Positions 1 through 8,256 of a stretch of DNA of 19,543 bases are shown piece by piece (positions within the stretch are counted from its first letter, which is position 1; each line of letters begins with the position of its first letter). Below the pieces are notes generated by a model, which saw only the letters and a program-made list of their open reading frames with translations, did not search any database and was not told the DNA's origin. The position numbers and the translations under genes are program-made. This DNA is from Pseudomonadota bacterium (GTDB taxonomy: Bacteria; Pseudomonadota; Gammaproteobacteria; Burkholderiales; Burkholderiaceae_C), in the NCBI GenBank assembly GCA_023438115.1, contig JAEZEB010000039.1, positions 1 through 19,543 of the forward strand, read 5' to 3'.

Positions 1-64
1 CGCCCCCCCGCGGGGGGGGGGGGCCCCCGCCCCCCCCCCCACCCGGGTGCGCCCGGGCCCCGGC
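1..64. other. C/G homopolymer-rich edge, no gene
   Basis: Long runs of C and G alternate here, including runs of about 13 G and 11 C within the first 41 bases. No reading frame that looks like a protein starts here. The composition differs from the coding-like GC pattern of the rest of the window. It may be an assembly or read-end artefact, or a real low-complexity spacer; the sequence alone cannot decide. Confidence 0.5.
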
Positions 65-91
65 GGTGGGCAGCGAAGCTGCCCACCCTAC
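65..91 (-). repeat. REP-like palindrome with GTAG end
   Basis: ggtgggcagc at 65-74 and gctgcccacc at 78-87 form a perfect 10-bp stem with a 3-base loop (gaa). On the minus strand the palindrome is preceded by GTAG (88-91). A GTAG tetranucleotide followed by a palindrome is the recognised signature of REP elements mobilised by RAYT (TnpA-REP) transposases. It lies just downstream of the S4-protein gene on the minus strand. No T-run follows, so a classic intrinsic terminator is less likely. Confidence 0.6.
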
Positions 92-106
92 GGGTACGGG
101 CGAGAG

Positions 107-523
107 CTATTCGTCGTCGTCGATCGACGCGCTCCAGCGGTCGCCCCAGCCGCGCGCCTCGTCCAGCTCGCGCCGGCCGCGCTTGGTGGGCCGGCCGTGC
201 TCGATGGCGAGCGCGGGCTCGCGCGCGAAGCGGCGCTGCTCCGCGGCCTTCTCGCGCTCCTGCACGCTTTCGGGAGTTTCCTCGTAAAGCTCGCGCGCCA
301 CCGGTGCCGGCCCGCGCACCGCGGAGAGGCCGCGCACCCACACCGTGCGCGTGACGCCTTCGCGCCGCATCGCCACGGTGTCGCCCACCTTCACTTCGCG
401 TGCGGGCTTGGCCTCCTGCCCGTTGATCGAGACCCGACCCTTGTCGATCTCGTCCGTCGCGAGGCTGCGCGTCTTGTAGAACCGCGCGGCCCAGAGCCAT
501 TTGTCGATGCGCAATCTGTCCAT
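107..523 (-). CDS. hslR: Hsp15-type S4-domain RNA-binding protein
   Basis: This 138-residue protein is close in length to E. coli Hsp15 (133). The N-terminal S4 fold spans about residues 3-65, with the family hallmark RIDKWLWAARFYKTRS at 5-20 and GRVSINGQ near 29-36. The C-terminal half is charged and helical, rich in Arg, Glu and Lys, as in Hsp15. Members of the family bind free 50S ribosomal subunits that still carry a nascent chain and help recycle them after heat shock. It is divergent from the sigma-54 regulator gene across about 120 bp, with no sign of functional linkage. The ATG at 523 directly precedes the conserved S4 start. A -10-like gagaat (minus strand, 533-538) ends nine bases before the ATG, so the leader would be very short. 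The symbol is by family resemblance. Confidence 0.85.
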   Translation of the reverse strand: MDRLRIDKWLWAARFYKTRSLATDEIDKGRVSINGQEAKPAREVKVGDTVAMRREGVTRTVWVRGLSAVRGPAPVARELYEETPESVQEREKAAEQRRFAREPALAIEHGRPTKRGRRELDEARGWGDRWSASIDDDE

Positions 524-532
524 CCGGCCCCG

Positions 533-538
533 ATTCTC
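533..538 (-). promoter_or_regulatory. possible -10 box for the S4-protein gene
   Basis: On the minus strand gagaat matches TATAAT at 4 of 6 positions and ends nine bases before the start codon at 523. I see no convincing -35 hexamer. The spacing would give a transcript starting within a few bases of the ATG. A similar arrangement recurs at other genes here. Confidence 0.3.
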
Positions 539-629
539 CGCCAGGCGCCGGCCGGCCGCAGGACGGATGGGGCGGCAGCCCGGTTCTTTTCACGTTTTTC
601 GCGGGGGGCGTTGCCCTCCGGCCGCGCGC

Positions 630-635
630 TACCAT
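630..635 (+). promoter_or_regulatory. possible -10 box for the sigma-54 activator gene
   Basis: taccat matches TATAAT at 4 of 6 positions and is followed by exactly seven bases before the ATG at 643. Transcription would begin at or next to the start codon, and no Shine-Dalgarno sequence is visible. There is no good -35 match at 16-18 bp spacing. The rest of the 524-642 gap is GC-rich with no other clear site. Confidence 0.35.
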
Positions 636-642
636 TGCCCGC

Positions 643-2089
<1,447 letters not shown>

Positions 2090-2097
<8 letters not shown>

Positions 2098-2127
2098 TTT
2101 CCGGACAATTGTTCGGAAATCAGGCAA
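2090..2127. promoter_or_regulatory. 38-bp palindrome, probable upstream activator site
   Basis: Two 19-base arms meet at 2108/2109. Eighteen of 19 pairs match; the only mismatch is 2104 against 2113. The half-site is ctgatttccggacaat. The palindrome overlaps the last two sense codons and the stop of the activator gene and is centred about 119 bp upstream of the predicted sigma-54 transcription start, a usual enhancer distance. Fis-type domains of sigma-54 activators bind such dyads. In RNA it would also fold into a strong hairpin followed by attcttcc, so a second role as terminator for the activator gene is possible. Confidence 0.75.
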
Positions 2128-2137
2128 TTCTTCCTGT

Positions 2138-2153
2138 CTGATTTCCGTGCAAT
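2138..2153 (+). promoter_or_regulatory. additional activator half-site
   Basis: ctgatttccgtgcaat matches the left half of the upstream palindrome at 14 of 16 positions and lies in direct orientation 44 bp after it. A weak inverted partner, gaaatca, is seen at 2182-2188. A full site plus a half-site is typical of cooperative binding by activator dimers, which is an inference here. Confidence 0.55.
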
Positions 2154-2201
2154 GGCTGCATGCCGCAGAAGCTTTTCCAGTGAAATCAACCACTTGCGTG
2201 C

Positions 2202-2217
2202 TGGCACGCTAACTGCA
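2202..2217 (+). promoter_or_regulatory. sigma-54 (-24/-12) promoter of the importer operon
   Basis: TGGCACGctaaCTGCA matches the consensus TGGCACG-N4-TTGCA/T at all but one of the conserved positions. GG (2203-2204) and GC (2215-2216) are separated by exactly 10 bases, as the sigma-54 enzyme requires. The predicted start is near 2227-2228, giving a leader of about 34 bases that carries aggaga (2250-2255) before the ATG at 2262. A sigma-54 activator gene immediately upstream supports the call. Confidence 0.85.
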
Positions 2218-2261
2218 CTGCCGGACCGCTTCCCCTTTTATTCACGAGCAGGAGACAAGAC

Positions 2262-3455
2262 ATGCAACGACGCACCTGGGTCGCCCTGGCCGCCCTGGCC
2301 GCCACCTCCCTGGCCACTCCCTTCGCCCTGGCGCAGTCGGGCGAGATCAAGATCGCCCACGTCTACAGCCGCACCGGCCCGCTGGAGGCCTACGGCAAGC
2401 AGACGCAGGCCGGCCTGATGATGGGCCTGGAGTACGCCACCGGCGGCACCATGACCGTCGCGGGCAAGAAGCTGGTCGTGATCGAGAAGGACGACCAGGG
2501 CAAGCCGGACCTGGGCAAGTCGCTGCTGGCGACCGCCTACTCCGACGACAAGGCCGACCTCGCGGTGGGCCCGTCCTCTTCCGGCGTCGCGCTGGCCCTG
2601 CTGCCGGTCGCCGAGGAATACAAGAAGATCCTGCTGGTCGAGCCGGCCGTGGCGGACGCCATCACCGGCGACAAGTGGAACAAGTACATCTTCCGCACCG
2701 GCCGCAACAGCTCGCAGGACGCGATCTCCAACGCCGTGGCGCTGGACAAGCCGGGCGTGACCATCGCCACGCTGGCGCAGGACTACGCGTTCGGCCGCGA
2801 CGGCGTGAAGGCGTTCAAGGAGTCGATCAAGACGGCCAAGATCGTCCACGAGGAATACCTGCCCGCGACCACCACCGACTTCACCGCCGGCGCCACCCGC
2901 CTGATCGAGGCGCTGAAGGACAAGCCGGGCCGCAAGGTGATCTGGATCGTGTGGGCCGGCGCCGGCAACCCGTTCAAGATCGCCGACCTGGACCTCAAGC
3001 GCCACGGCATCGAGATCGCCACCGGCGGCAACATCCTGCCCGCCATGGCGACCTACAACAACCACCCGGGCATGGAAGGCGCGAGCTACTACTACTACAA
3101 GTTCCCGAAGAACGCCGCCAACGACTGGCTCGTGACGGAACACCAGAAGCGCTTCCAGAGCCCGCCGGACTTCTTCACCGCCGGCGGCTTTTCCGCCGCG
3201 ATGGCCATCGTCAGCGCCCTGAAGAAGACCAACGGCGACGCCGGCACCAACAAGCTGATCGCCGCCATGGAAGGCATGACCTTCGACACGCCCAAGGGCC
3301 CGATGACCTTCCGCAAGGAAGACCACCAGGCGATGCAGTCCATGTATCACTTCAAGGTGGACCCGAACGCCAAGCCGGGCCCCGAGGTGAGCCTGCAGCT
3401 CGTGAAGGAGATCCAGCCTTCCGAGATGAACGTGCCCGTCAAGAACGGGCGATAG
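2262..3455 (+). CDS. HAAT-type ABC importer, periplasmic substrate-binding protein
   Basis: This 397-residue protein has a Sec signal peptide: MQRRTW, a hydrophobic stretch to about residue 20, and probable cleavage after AlaLeuAla near residue 24. The mature part starts EIKIAHVYSRTGPLEAYG, which is the opening of the type I periplasmic binding fold (Peripla_BP_6, LivJ/LivK-like). It contains the expected ...GPSSSGVA... and ...RTGRNSSQDA... segments. It should bind a small ligand in the periplasm and deliver it to the two permeases downstream. Ligands of this family include branched-chain amino acids, amides, urea and aromatic acids; sequence alone does not choose. An AGGAG at 2250-2254 supports the ATG. 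It is the first gene after the sigma-54 promoter. A curious run of four Tyr (tac repeats near 3089-3100) is present. Confidence 0.93.
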   Translation: MQRRTWVALAALAATSLATPFALAQSGEIKIAHVYSRTGPLEAYGKQTQAGLMMGLEYATGGTMTVAGKKLVVIEKDDQGKPDLGKSLLATAYSDDKADLAVGPSSSGVALALLPVAEEYKKILLVEPAVADAITGDKWNKYIFRTGRNSSQDAISNAVALDKPGVTIATLAQDYAFGRDGVKAFKESIKTAKIVHEEYLPATTTDFTAGATRLIEALKDKPGRKVIWIVWAGAGNPFKIADLDLKRHGIEIATGGNILPAMATYNNHPGMEGASYYYYKFPKNAANDWLVTEHQKRFQSPPDFFTAGGFSAAMAIVSALKKTNGDAGTNKLIAAMEGMTFDTPKGPMTFRKEDHQAMQSMYHFKVDPNAKPGPEVSLQLVKEIQPSEMNVPVKNGR

Positions 3456-3469
3456 GCCCGCAGGACAGC

Positions 3470-3574
3470 GGACGCAAAGGTCGCGAAGACCACGCAAAGG
3501 TCGCAGAAGAAGCCGGGAAACGCTTCAGGATTTCCTTTTGCGATCTTTGCGCAACCTTCGCGACTTTCGCGTCC
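3470..3574. repeat. large imperfect inverted repeat between importer genes
   Basis: The outer arms at 3470-3488 and 3556-3574 pair at 17 of 19 positions. Inner arms (cgcaaaggtcgcagaag at 3493-3509 and its partner around 3535-3552) continue the stem with a few mismatches, and ggaaa/tttcc (3516-3520/3531-3535) closes the centre. acgcaaaggtcgc occurs twice in direct orientation (3472-3484, 3492-3504). The rest of the 3456-3644 gap shows no gene. From memory, similar cgcaaaggtcgcgaag-type units are dispersed between genes in related genomes. In the operon mRNA it would form a long hairpin after the binding-protein gene. Confidence 0.7.
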
Positions 3575-3644
3575 GGCATTTTCTTCGCCATTTCGCATGC
3601 GCCTCGGCACCGGGGTGCTGCCGTCGCTCTCTCCTGAAGGCACC

Positions 3645-4418
3645 ATGAGCCTCCTCGCCACCCGCGACCTGACGGTGCGATTCGGCGGCCACGTGGCGGT
3701 CAACGGCGTCACCTGCTCCTTCGAGCCGGGGACCCTGACCGCCATCGTGGGCCCGAACGGCGCCGGCAAGACGACCTACTTCAACCTGATCTCCGGGCAG
3801 CTGCGCGCCTCCGCCGGCAGCGTGACGCTGGGCGGCCGCGACCTCTCCGGTGCCACCGCCTCGCAGCGCACGCGCGCCGGCCTCGGCCGCGCCTTCCAGC
3901 TCACCAACCTGTTCCCCCGCCTGACGGTCCTGGAGAACGTGCGGCTGGCCGTGCAGGCCACGCGCGACGGCAGGCATCGCCGCGGCCTGAACCTCTGGAG
4001 CATCTGGAGCGACCACGCGGCGCTGACGCAGCGCGCCGACGAGATCCTGGCTGCCGTGGCGATGAAGGACAAGGAACACGAACTCGTGGCCAACCTGCCG
4101 CACGGCGACCAGCGCAAGCTGGAAGTCGCGCTGCTGATGGCGCTGGAGCCGCAGGTCTACATGTTCGACGAACCGACGGCGGGCATGAACCACGCCGAGG
4201 CGCCGGTGATCCTGGACCTGATCCGCAAGCTCAAGGCCGACCGCAGCAAGACCATCCTGCTCGTGGAGCACAAGATGGACGTGGTGCGCGAACTGGCCGA
4301 CCGCATCATCGTGCTGCACAACGGGACGCTGGTGGCCGACGGCGAACCGGCGGAAGTGATCGCGTCGCCCGTGGTCCAGGAAGCGTACCTGGGCGTGGCG
4401 CAGAAGGAGGCCGCATGA
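3645..4418 (+). CDS. HAAT-type ABC importer ATP-binding protein (LivG-like)
   Basis: This 257-residue cytosolic ATPase powers the importer. Walker A is GPNGAGKTT near residues 36-44, followed by the LivG-type RTRAGLGRAFQLTNLFPRLT region. The signature is degenerate (LPHGDQRK instead of LSGGQ), which is normal for LivG proteins. Walker B is VYMFDEPTAGM and the H-loop is LLVEHKMDVV. The C-terminal helical extension is also LivG-like. I chose the ATG at 3645 over an in-frame ATG 48 bases earlier because ctgaagg lies just before it and MSLLATRDLTVRFGG is the normal family start. It overlaps the next ATPase gene by four bases (ATGA, 4415-4418). Confidence 0.93.
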   Translation: MSLLATRDLTVRFGGHVAVNGVTCSFEPGTLTAIVGPNGAGKTTYFNLISGQLRASAGSVTLGGRDLSGATASQRTRAGLGRAFQLTNLFPRLTVLENVRLAVQATRDGRHRRGLNLWSIWSDHAALTQRADEILAAVAMKDKEHELVANLPHGDQRKLEVALLMALEPQVYMFDEPTAGMNHAEAPVILDLIRKLKADRSKTILLVEHKMDVVRELADRIIVLHNGTLVADGEPAEVIASPVVQEAYLGVAQKEAA

Positions 4419-5140
4419 GCGACAACCTGCTCGAACTCTCCGGCGTGCACACGCACATCGGCGCGTACCACATCCTGCACGGCGTCGACCTCGTCGTGCC
4501 GCGCGGGCAACTCACCATGCTCCTCGGGCGCAACGGCGCCGGCAAGACCACCACGCTGCGCACGATCATGGGCCTGTGGCGCGCCTCGCAGGGCCGCATC
4601 ACGCTGGCCGGCGAGGACATCACGCAGTCGCCGACGCCGCAGATCGCGGCGCGGGGCGTGGCCTACGTGCCCGAGAACATGGGCATCTTCGCCGACCTGA
4701 CGGTGAAGGAAAACATGCTGCTGGCCGCCCGCGGCGCCAAGCATGCGGGCCAGATGGACGAGAAGCGCCTGCAATGGATCTTCTCGCTCTTCCCGGCCGT
4801 GGAGAAGTTCTGGAACCACCCCGCCGGCAAGCTGTCGGGCGGGCAGAAGCAGATGCTGGCCGTCTCGCGCGCGATCGTGGAGCCGCGCGAGCTGCTGATC
4901 ATCGACGAGCCGAGCAAGGGCCTCGCGCCGGCCATCATCAACAACATGATCGACGCGTTCGCGCAGCTCAAGGCGAGCGGCGTGACCATCCTGCTCGTGG
5001 AGCAGAACATCAACTTCGCCAAGCGCCTGGGCGACACCGTCGCCGTGATGGACAACGGCGGCGTCGTCCACGCCGGCTCCATGCAGGCGCTGGCCGAAGA
5101 CGAGGAACTGCAGCATTCGCTGCTGGGACTGGCGCTATGA
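4415..5140 (+). CDS. HAAT-type ABC importer ATP-binding protein (LivF-like)
   Basis: This 241-residue protein is the second ATPase, expected to pair with the LivG-like subunit. Walker A is GRNGAGKTTT near residues 36-45, the signature is the canonical LSGGQKQ near 141-147, Walker B is LLIIDEPSKGLAP and the H-loop is LLVEQN. YVPENMGIFADLTVKENM is the LivF-type Q-loop region. The start overlaps the upstream stop as ATGA and has a strong aaggagg ribosome-binding site, so translation is probably coupled. Its own stop overlaps the first permease start by four bases (5137-5140). Confidence 0.94.
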   Translation: MSDNLLELSGVHTHIGAYHILHGVDLVVPRGQLTMLLGRNGAGKTTTLRTIMGLWRASQGRITLAGEDITQSPTPQIAARGVAYVPENMGIFADLTVKENMLLAARGAKHAGQMDEKRLQWIFSLFPAVEKFWNHPAGKLSGGQKQMLAVSRAIVEPRELLIIDEPSKGLAPAIINNMIDAFAQLKASGVTILLVEQNINFAKRLGDTVAVMDNGGVVHAGSMQALAEDEELQHSLLGLAL

Positions 5141-6120
5141 ATTTCCTCAAGGACTTCGACTGGAAGCCGCTGGCCCTGGTGCCGGTGCTCGCGCTCCTGG
5201 TGCTGCCCTTCATCGGCTCCAGCTCCACCTGGCTCACGCTCACCGTGGCGGGCCTGGCCATGGGCATGATCATCTTCATCATCGCCTCCGGCCTCACGCT
5301 CGTGTTCGGGCTGATGGACGTGCTGAACTTCGGCCACGGCGTGTTCATCGCGCTGGGCGCCTTCGTCGCGACGAGCGTGCTCGGCGCGATGGGCGACTAC
5401 ACGGCTTCGGGCAGCCTGTGGGTGAACCTGCTGGCGGTTCTGCCGGCCATGGTGGTCGCGATGCTGGTCGCGGGCGCGATCGGGCTGGCCTTCGAGCGCT
5501 TCATCGTGCGCCCGGTGTACGGCAACCACCTCAAGCAGATCCTCATCACCATGGGCGGGATGATCATCGGCGAGGAGCTGATCAAGGTGATCTGGGGCCC
5601 GATGCAGATCCCGCTGCCGCTGCCCGAAGGGCTGAAGGGCACGATCTACCTCGGCGACGCCGCGATGGAGAAGTACCGCGTGCTGGCCGTCGTGGTCGGC
5701 GCGCTGGTCTTCGGCGTGCTGCTGTGGACGCTCACCCGCACCAAGATCGGCCTGCTGATCCGCGCCGGCGTGCAGGACCGCGAGATGGTGGAGTCGCTCG
5801 GCTACCGCATCAAGATGCTGTTCATCGGCGTGTTCATGGTGGGCAGCGCGCTTGCCGGCCTGGGCGGCGTGATGTGGGGCCTGTACCAGCAGAGCGTGAT
5901 CCCGCAGATGGGCGCGCAGGTGAACGTGCTGATCTTCATCGTGCTGATCATCGGCGGGCTCGGTTCCACCACCGGCGCGCTGGTGGGCGCGCTGCTGGTG
6001 GGCCTGATGGCCAACTACACCGGCTTCCTGGTGCCCAAGATGGCGCTGTTCTCCAACATCCTGCTGATGATGGCCATCCTGCTGTGGCGGCCGCAGGGTG
6101 TCTACGCCCTGAGCAAGTGA
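5137..6120 (+). CDS. HAAT-type ABC importer permease (LivH-like)
   Basis: This 327-residue inner-membrane protein has about eight hydrophobic segments. The first is at about residues 10-27 and the second at about 32-55. GLTLVFGLMDVLNFGHG is the diagnostic LivH motif. GGLGSTTGALVGALLVGL near the C-terminus is the cytoplasmic coupling region that contacts an ATPase. It forms the translocation path with the LivM-like subunit. The ATG lies within the ATGA overlap with the preceding gene. The next gene follows after 11 bases. The length is typical of LivH (about 290-340). Confidence 0.93.
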   Translation: MNFLKDFDWKPLALVPVLALLVLPFIGSSSTWLTLTVAGLAMGMIIFIIASGLTLVFGLMDVLNFGHGVFIALGAFVATSVLGAMGDYTASGSLWVNLLAVLPAMVVAMLVAGAIGLAFERFIVRPVYGNHLKQILITMGGMIIGEELIKVIWGPMQIPLPLPEGLKGTIYLGDAAMEKYRVLAVVVGALVFGVLLWTLTRTKIGLLIRAGVQDREMVESLGYRIKMLFIGVFMVGSALAGLGGVMWGLYQQSVIPQMGAQVNVLIFIVLIIGGLGSTTGALVGALLVGLMANYTGFLVPKMALFSNILLMMAILLWRPQGVYALSK

Positions 6121-6131
6121 GGACATCCAAC

Positions 6132-7256
6132 ATGCTGGCCCGGATCCTCTCCAACGACCTCCCGCGCAGCCGCATCCTCGCGGTGATCCTGCTCGCGATC
6201 TTCGTCACGCTTGCGGTGACACCCTTCGCCATCCCCGGCGTGAAGGCGCTCAACGTGGCGGCCAAGGTGCTGGTGTTCCTCGTGCTGGTGGCGAGCTTCG
6301 ACCTGCTGCTCGGGTACACGGGCATCGTGAGCTTCGCGCACACGATGTTCTTCGGCATAGGCGCCTACGGCGTGGCGATCGCCTCCAGCCGCATGGGTGC
6401 GGGCTGGGACGCGCTGGCCGTGGGCATCGCCTGCGCGCTGGGCGTGTCGCTGCTGCTCGCCGCCGCCATCGGCCTGTTCTCGCTGCGGGTGCGCGCGATC
6501 TTCTTCTCGATGATCACGCTGGCCTTCGCCGCCGCCTTCCAGACGCTGGCTTCGCAGCTGTCGGAGTTCACCGGCGGCGAGGACGGCCTCACCTTCAGGA
6601 TGCCCGAATGGCTGTCGCCCTCGTTCGAGCCCTTCGAGACCGAGTTCCTGGGCGTCCTCATCGACGGCCGCACCATCAGCTACTACCTGCTGTTCGTGGT
6701 GGCGGTGGTGCTGTTCCTCGCCATGCTGCGCATCGTCAACTCGCCCTTCGGCCGCGTGCTGCAGGCGATCCGCGAGAACGAGTTCCGCGCCGAGGCGATC
6801 GGCTATCGCGTGGTGGTCTACCGCACGGTCTCCAGCGTGCTCTCGGCGCTGTTCGCCACGCTGGCCGGCGCGATGCTGGCGATCTGGCTGCGCTACAACG
6901 GGCCGGACACCACGCTGTCCTTCGAGATCATGCTGGACGTGCTGCTGATCGTGGTGATCGGCGGCATGGGCACGGTCTACGGCGCGGTCATCGGCTCGGC
7001 GCTGTTCGTCGTCGCGCAGAGCTACCTGCAGGACCTGCTGCGCCTCGGCAGCGAGGCCGTGTCCGGCCTGCCGTGGCTCGCCGCGCTGCTGTCGCCCGAC
7101 CGCTGGCTGTTGTGGCTCGGCCTGCTGTTCGTGCTGTCGGTCTACTACTTCCCCACCGGCGTGGTGGGACGCCTGCGGGCCTTGCGCGCTGCGGCGCCCG
7201 CGCCCGTCCGCGCCGCGGCCCCCGTGGCGCCGGCCGACGAACCCAAGACCACCTGA
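6132..7256 (+). CDS. HAAT-type ABC importer permease (LivM-like)
   Basis: This 374-residue inner-membrane permease is the partner of the LivH-like subunit. LLLGYTGIVSFAHTMFFGIG (about residues 58-77) is the LivM signature and VIGGMGTVYGAVIG is the coupling loop. About nine hydrophobic segments are visible. After the last one (ending YYFPTGVVG) there is a low-complexity Ala/Pro/Arg tail of roughly 28 residues, probably disordered and cytoplasmic. The ATG at 6132 follows tgaggacat, a modest ribosome-binding site. The hydrolase gene begins 8 bases after its stop, so both are on one transcript. Confidence 0.93.
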   Translation: MLARILSNDLPRSRILAVILLAIFVTLAVTPFAIPGVKALNVAAKVLVFLVLVASFDLLLGYTGIVSFAHTMFFGIGAYGVAIASSRMGAGWDALAVGIACALGVSLLLAAAIGLFSLRVRAIFFSMITLAFAAAFQTLASQLSEFTGGEDGLTFRMPEWLSPSFEPFETEFLGVLIDGRTISYYLLFVVAVVLFLAMLRIVNSPFGRVLQAIRENEFRAEAIGYRVVVYRTVSSVLSALFATLAGAMLAIWLRYNGPDTTLSFEIMLDVLLIVVIGGMGTVYGAVIGSALFVVAQSYLQDLLRLGSEAVSGLPWLAALLSPDRWLLWLGLLFVLSVYYFPTGVVGRLRALRAAAPAPVRAAAPVAPADEPKTT

Positions 7257-7264
7257 GGCGAGCG

Positions 7265-8155
7265 ATGCAATTCACCTCGAACTACGTGACCTGTGCGGGA
7301 CGGGAGATCCACTTCACCGAGTGGGGCGCGCAGCACCGTCCGACCGTGATCGCCTGGCATGGCCTGGCGCGCACCGGCCGCGACATGGACGAACTGGCGA
7401 TGGCGCTCGGCGACCGCTGGCGCGTGATCTGCCCCGACACCCCAGGCCGCGGCTACAGCCAGTGGAGCCCGGACCCAGGCAACGAGTACACGCTGGCGTT
7501 CTATGCGCGCGTGGCCGCGGAGCTGTTCGACCGGCTCGGGGTGGAACGCGCGCACTGGGTGGGCACGTCCATGGGCGGTGCGATCGGCACGGTGTGCGCT
7601 GCGGGCCTGGTGCAGCCGGGGCTCAAGGGCAGGATCCAGAGCCTCGTGCTGAACGACAACGCGCCGCGGCTCGCCGAGCCCGCGCTGGAGCGCATCCGCA
7701 GCTATGCGGGCAACCCGCCGTCCTTCGCGACGATGGCGGAGCTGGAGGCCTTCTTCCGCCAGGTCTACAAGCCCTACGGCTGGCTGAGCGACGCGCAGTG
7801 GCGCCGCATGGCCGAGACCTCCGCGCGCCGCCTGCCCGACGGTCGCCTCACGCCGCACTACGACCCGGCGATGGTGCGCCAGTTCATCGACCATCCGCGC
7901 GACTACGACCTGTGGGAGCACTACGACGCGCTGCAGCTGCCGGTGCTGCTGCTGCGCGGCGCCGAATCGGACCTCGTGCTGCCCGACGCGGCCGCCGAGA
8001 TGATGACGCGCGGCCCCGGCGCGCGGGGCCTCACGCGCGTGGTGGAGGTCCCCGGCTGCGGCCACGCGCCGGCGCTGAACGTGCCCGAGCAGCTGGACCT
8101 GGTGCGCGCGTTCATCGAGCAGCACGAGCAGGCGGAGGCGGCGGCGCCCGTGTGA
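7265..8155 (+). CDS. alpha/beta hydrolase, last gene of importer operon
   Basis: This 296-residue protein has a complete alpha/beta-hydrolase triad: nucleophile Ser102 in GTSMGG, acid Asp236 in GAESD, and His267 in GCGHAP. The oxyanion HG (His32-Gly33) lies in AWHGLARTG. No signal peptide is visible, so it should act in the cytosol. The substrate is probably an ester, amide or similar bond; the family is too broad to say more. It starts 8 bases after the permease gene with gaggcg as ribosome-binding site, so it belongs to the sigma-54-driven operon. The natural reading is that it acts on the imported compound, which is an inference from position only. It is followed by the inverted REP pair and the convergent hemH. 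Confidence 0.88.
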   Translation: MQFTSNYVTCAGREIHFTEWGAQHRPTVIAWHGLARTGRDMDELAMALGDRWRVICPDTPGRGYSQWSPDPGNEYTLAFYARVAAELFDRLGVERAHWVGTSMGGAIGTVCAAGLVQPGLKGRIQSLVLNDNAPRLAEPALERIRSYAGNPPSFATMAELEAFFRQVYKPYGWLSDAQWRRMAETSARRLPDGRLTPHYDPAMVRQFIDHPRDYDLWEHYDALQLPVLLLRGAESDLVLPDAAAEMMTRGPGARGLTRVVEVPGCGHAPALNVPEQLDLVRAFIEQHEQAEAAAPV

Positions 8156-8159
8156 GGGT

Positions 8160-8246
8160 GTCGGGGTTCGCCTGCGGGCTCACCCCGACCTGCGCAAACG
8201 GCGCGCTCTTCGTAGGTCGGTGGTGAGCCCGCAGGCGAACCCCGAC
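8160..8246. repeat. pair of inverted REP-like palindromes (BIME-like)
   Basis: A perfect 25-base inverted repeat (8160-8184 and 8222-8246) extends through a one-base bulge at 8221 to 7 more pairs (8185-8191 with 8214-8220), leaving a 22-base loop. Each arm is itself a hairpin, for example gtcggggt (8160-8167) with accccgac (8182-8189). The right copy begins GTAG (8212-8215) just before the palindrome; the left copy has GCAG at the same place. This is the architecture of two REP units in opposite orientation. It sits between the convergent hydrolase and hemH genes and could stop or stabilise both transcripts. Confidence 0.75.
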
Positions 8247-8256
8247 GTTCGCCGCG

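Noticed and set aside
3089..3100. (tac)4 microsatellite giving four Tyr in a row in the binding protein
   Set aside because: Only four units and in frame; too short to suggest phase variation.
3470..3574. CRISPR-like array
   Set aside because: The acgcaaaggtcgc units occur only twice directly and once inverted with decay, with no uniform spacers and no cas genes.
4663..6126. 487-codon open frame on the minus strand opposite the LivF/LivH-like genes
   Set aside because: Composition dominated by His, Gln and Arg, typical of antisense to a membrane protein gene; no domain recognisable.
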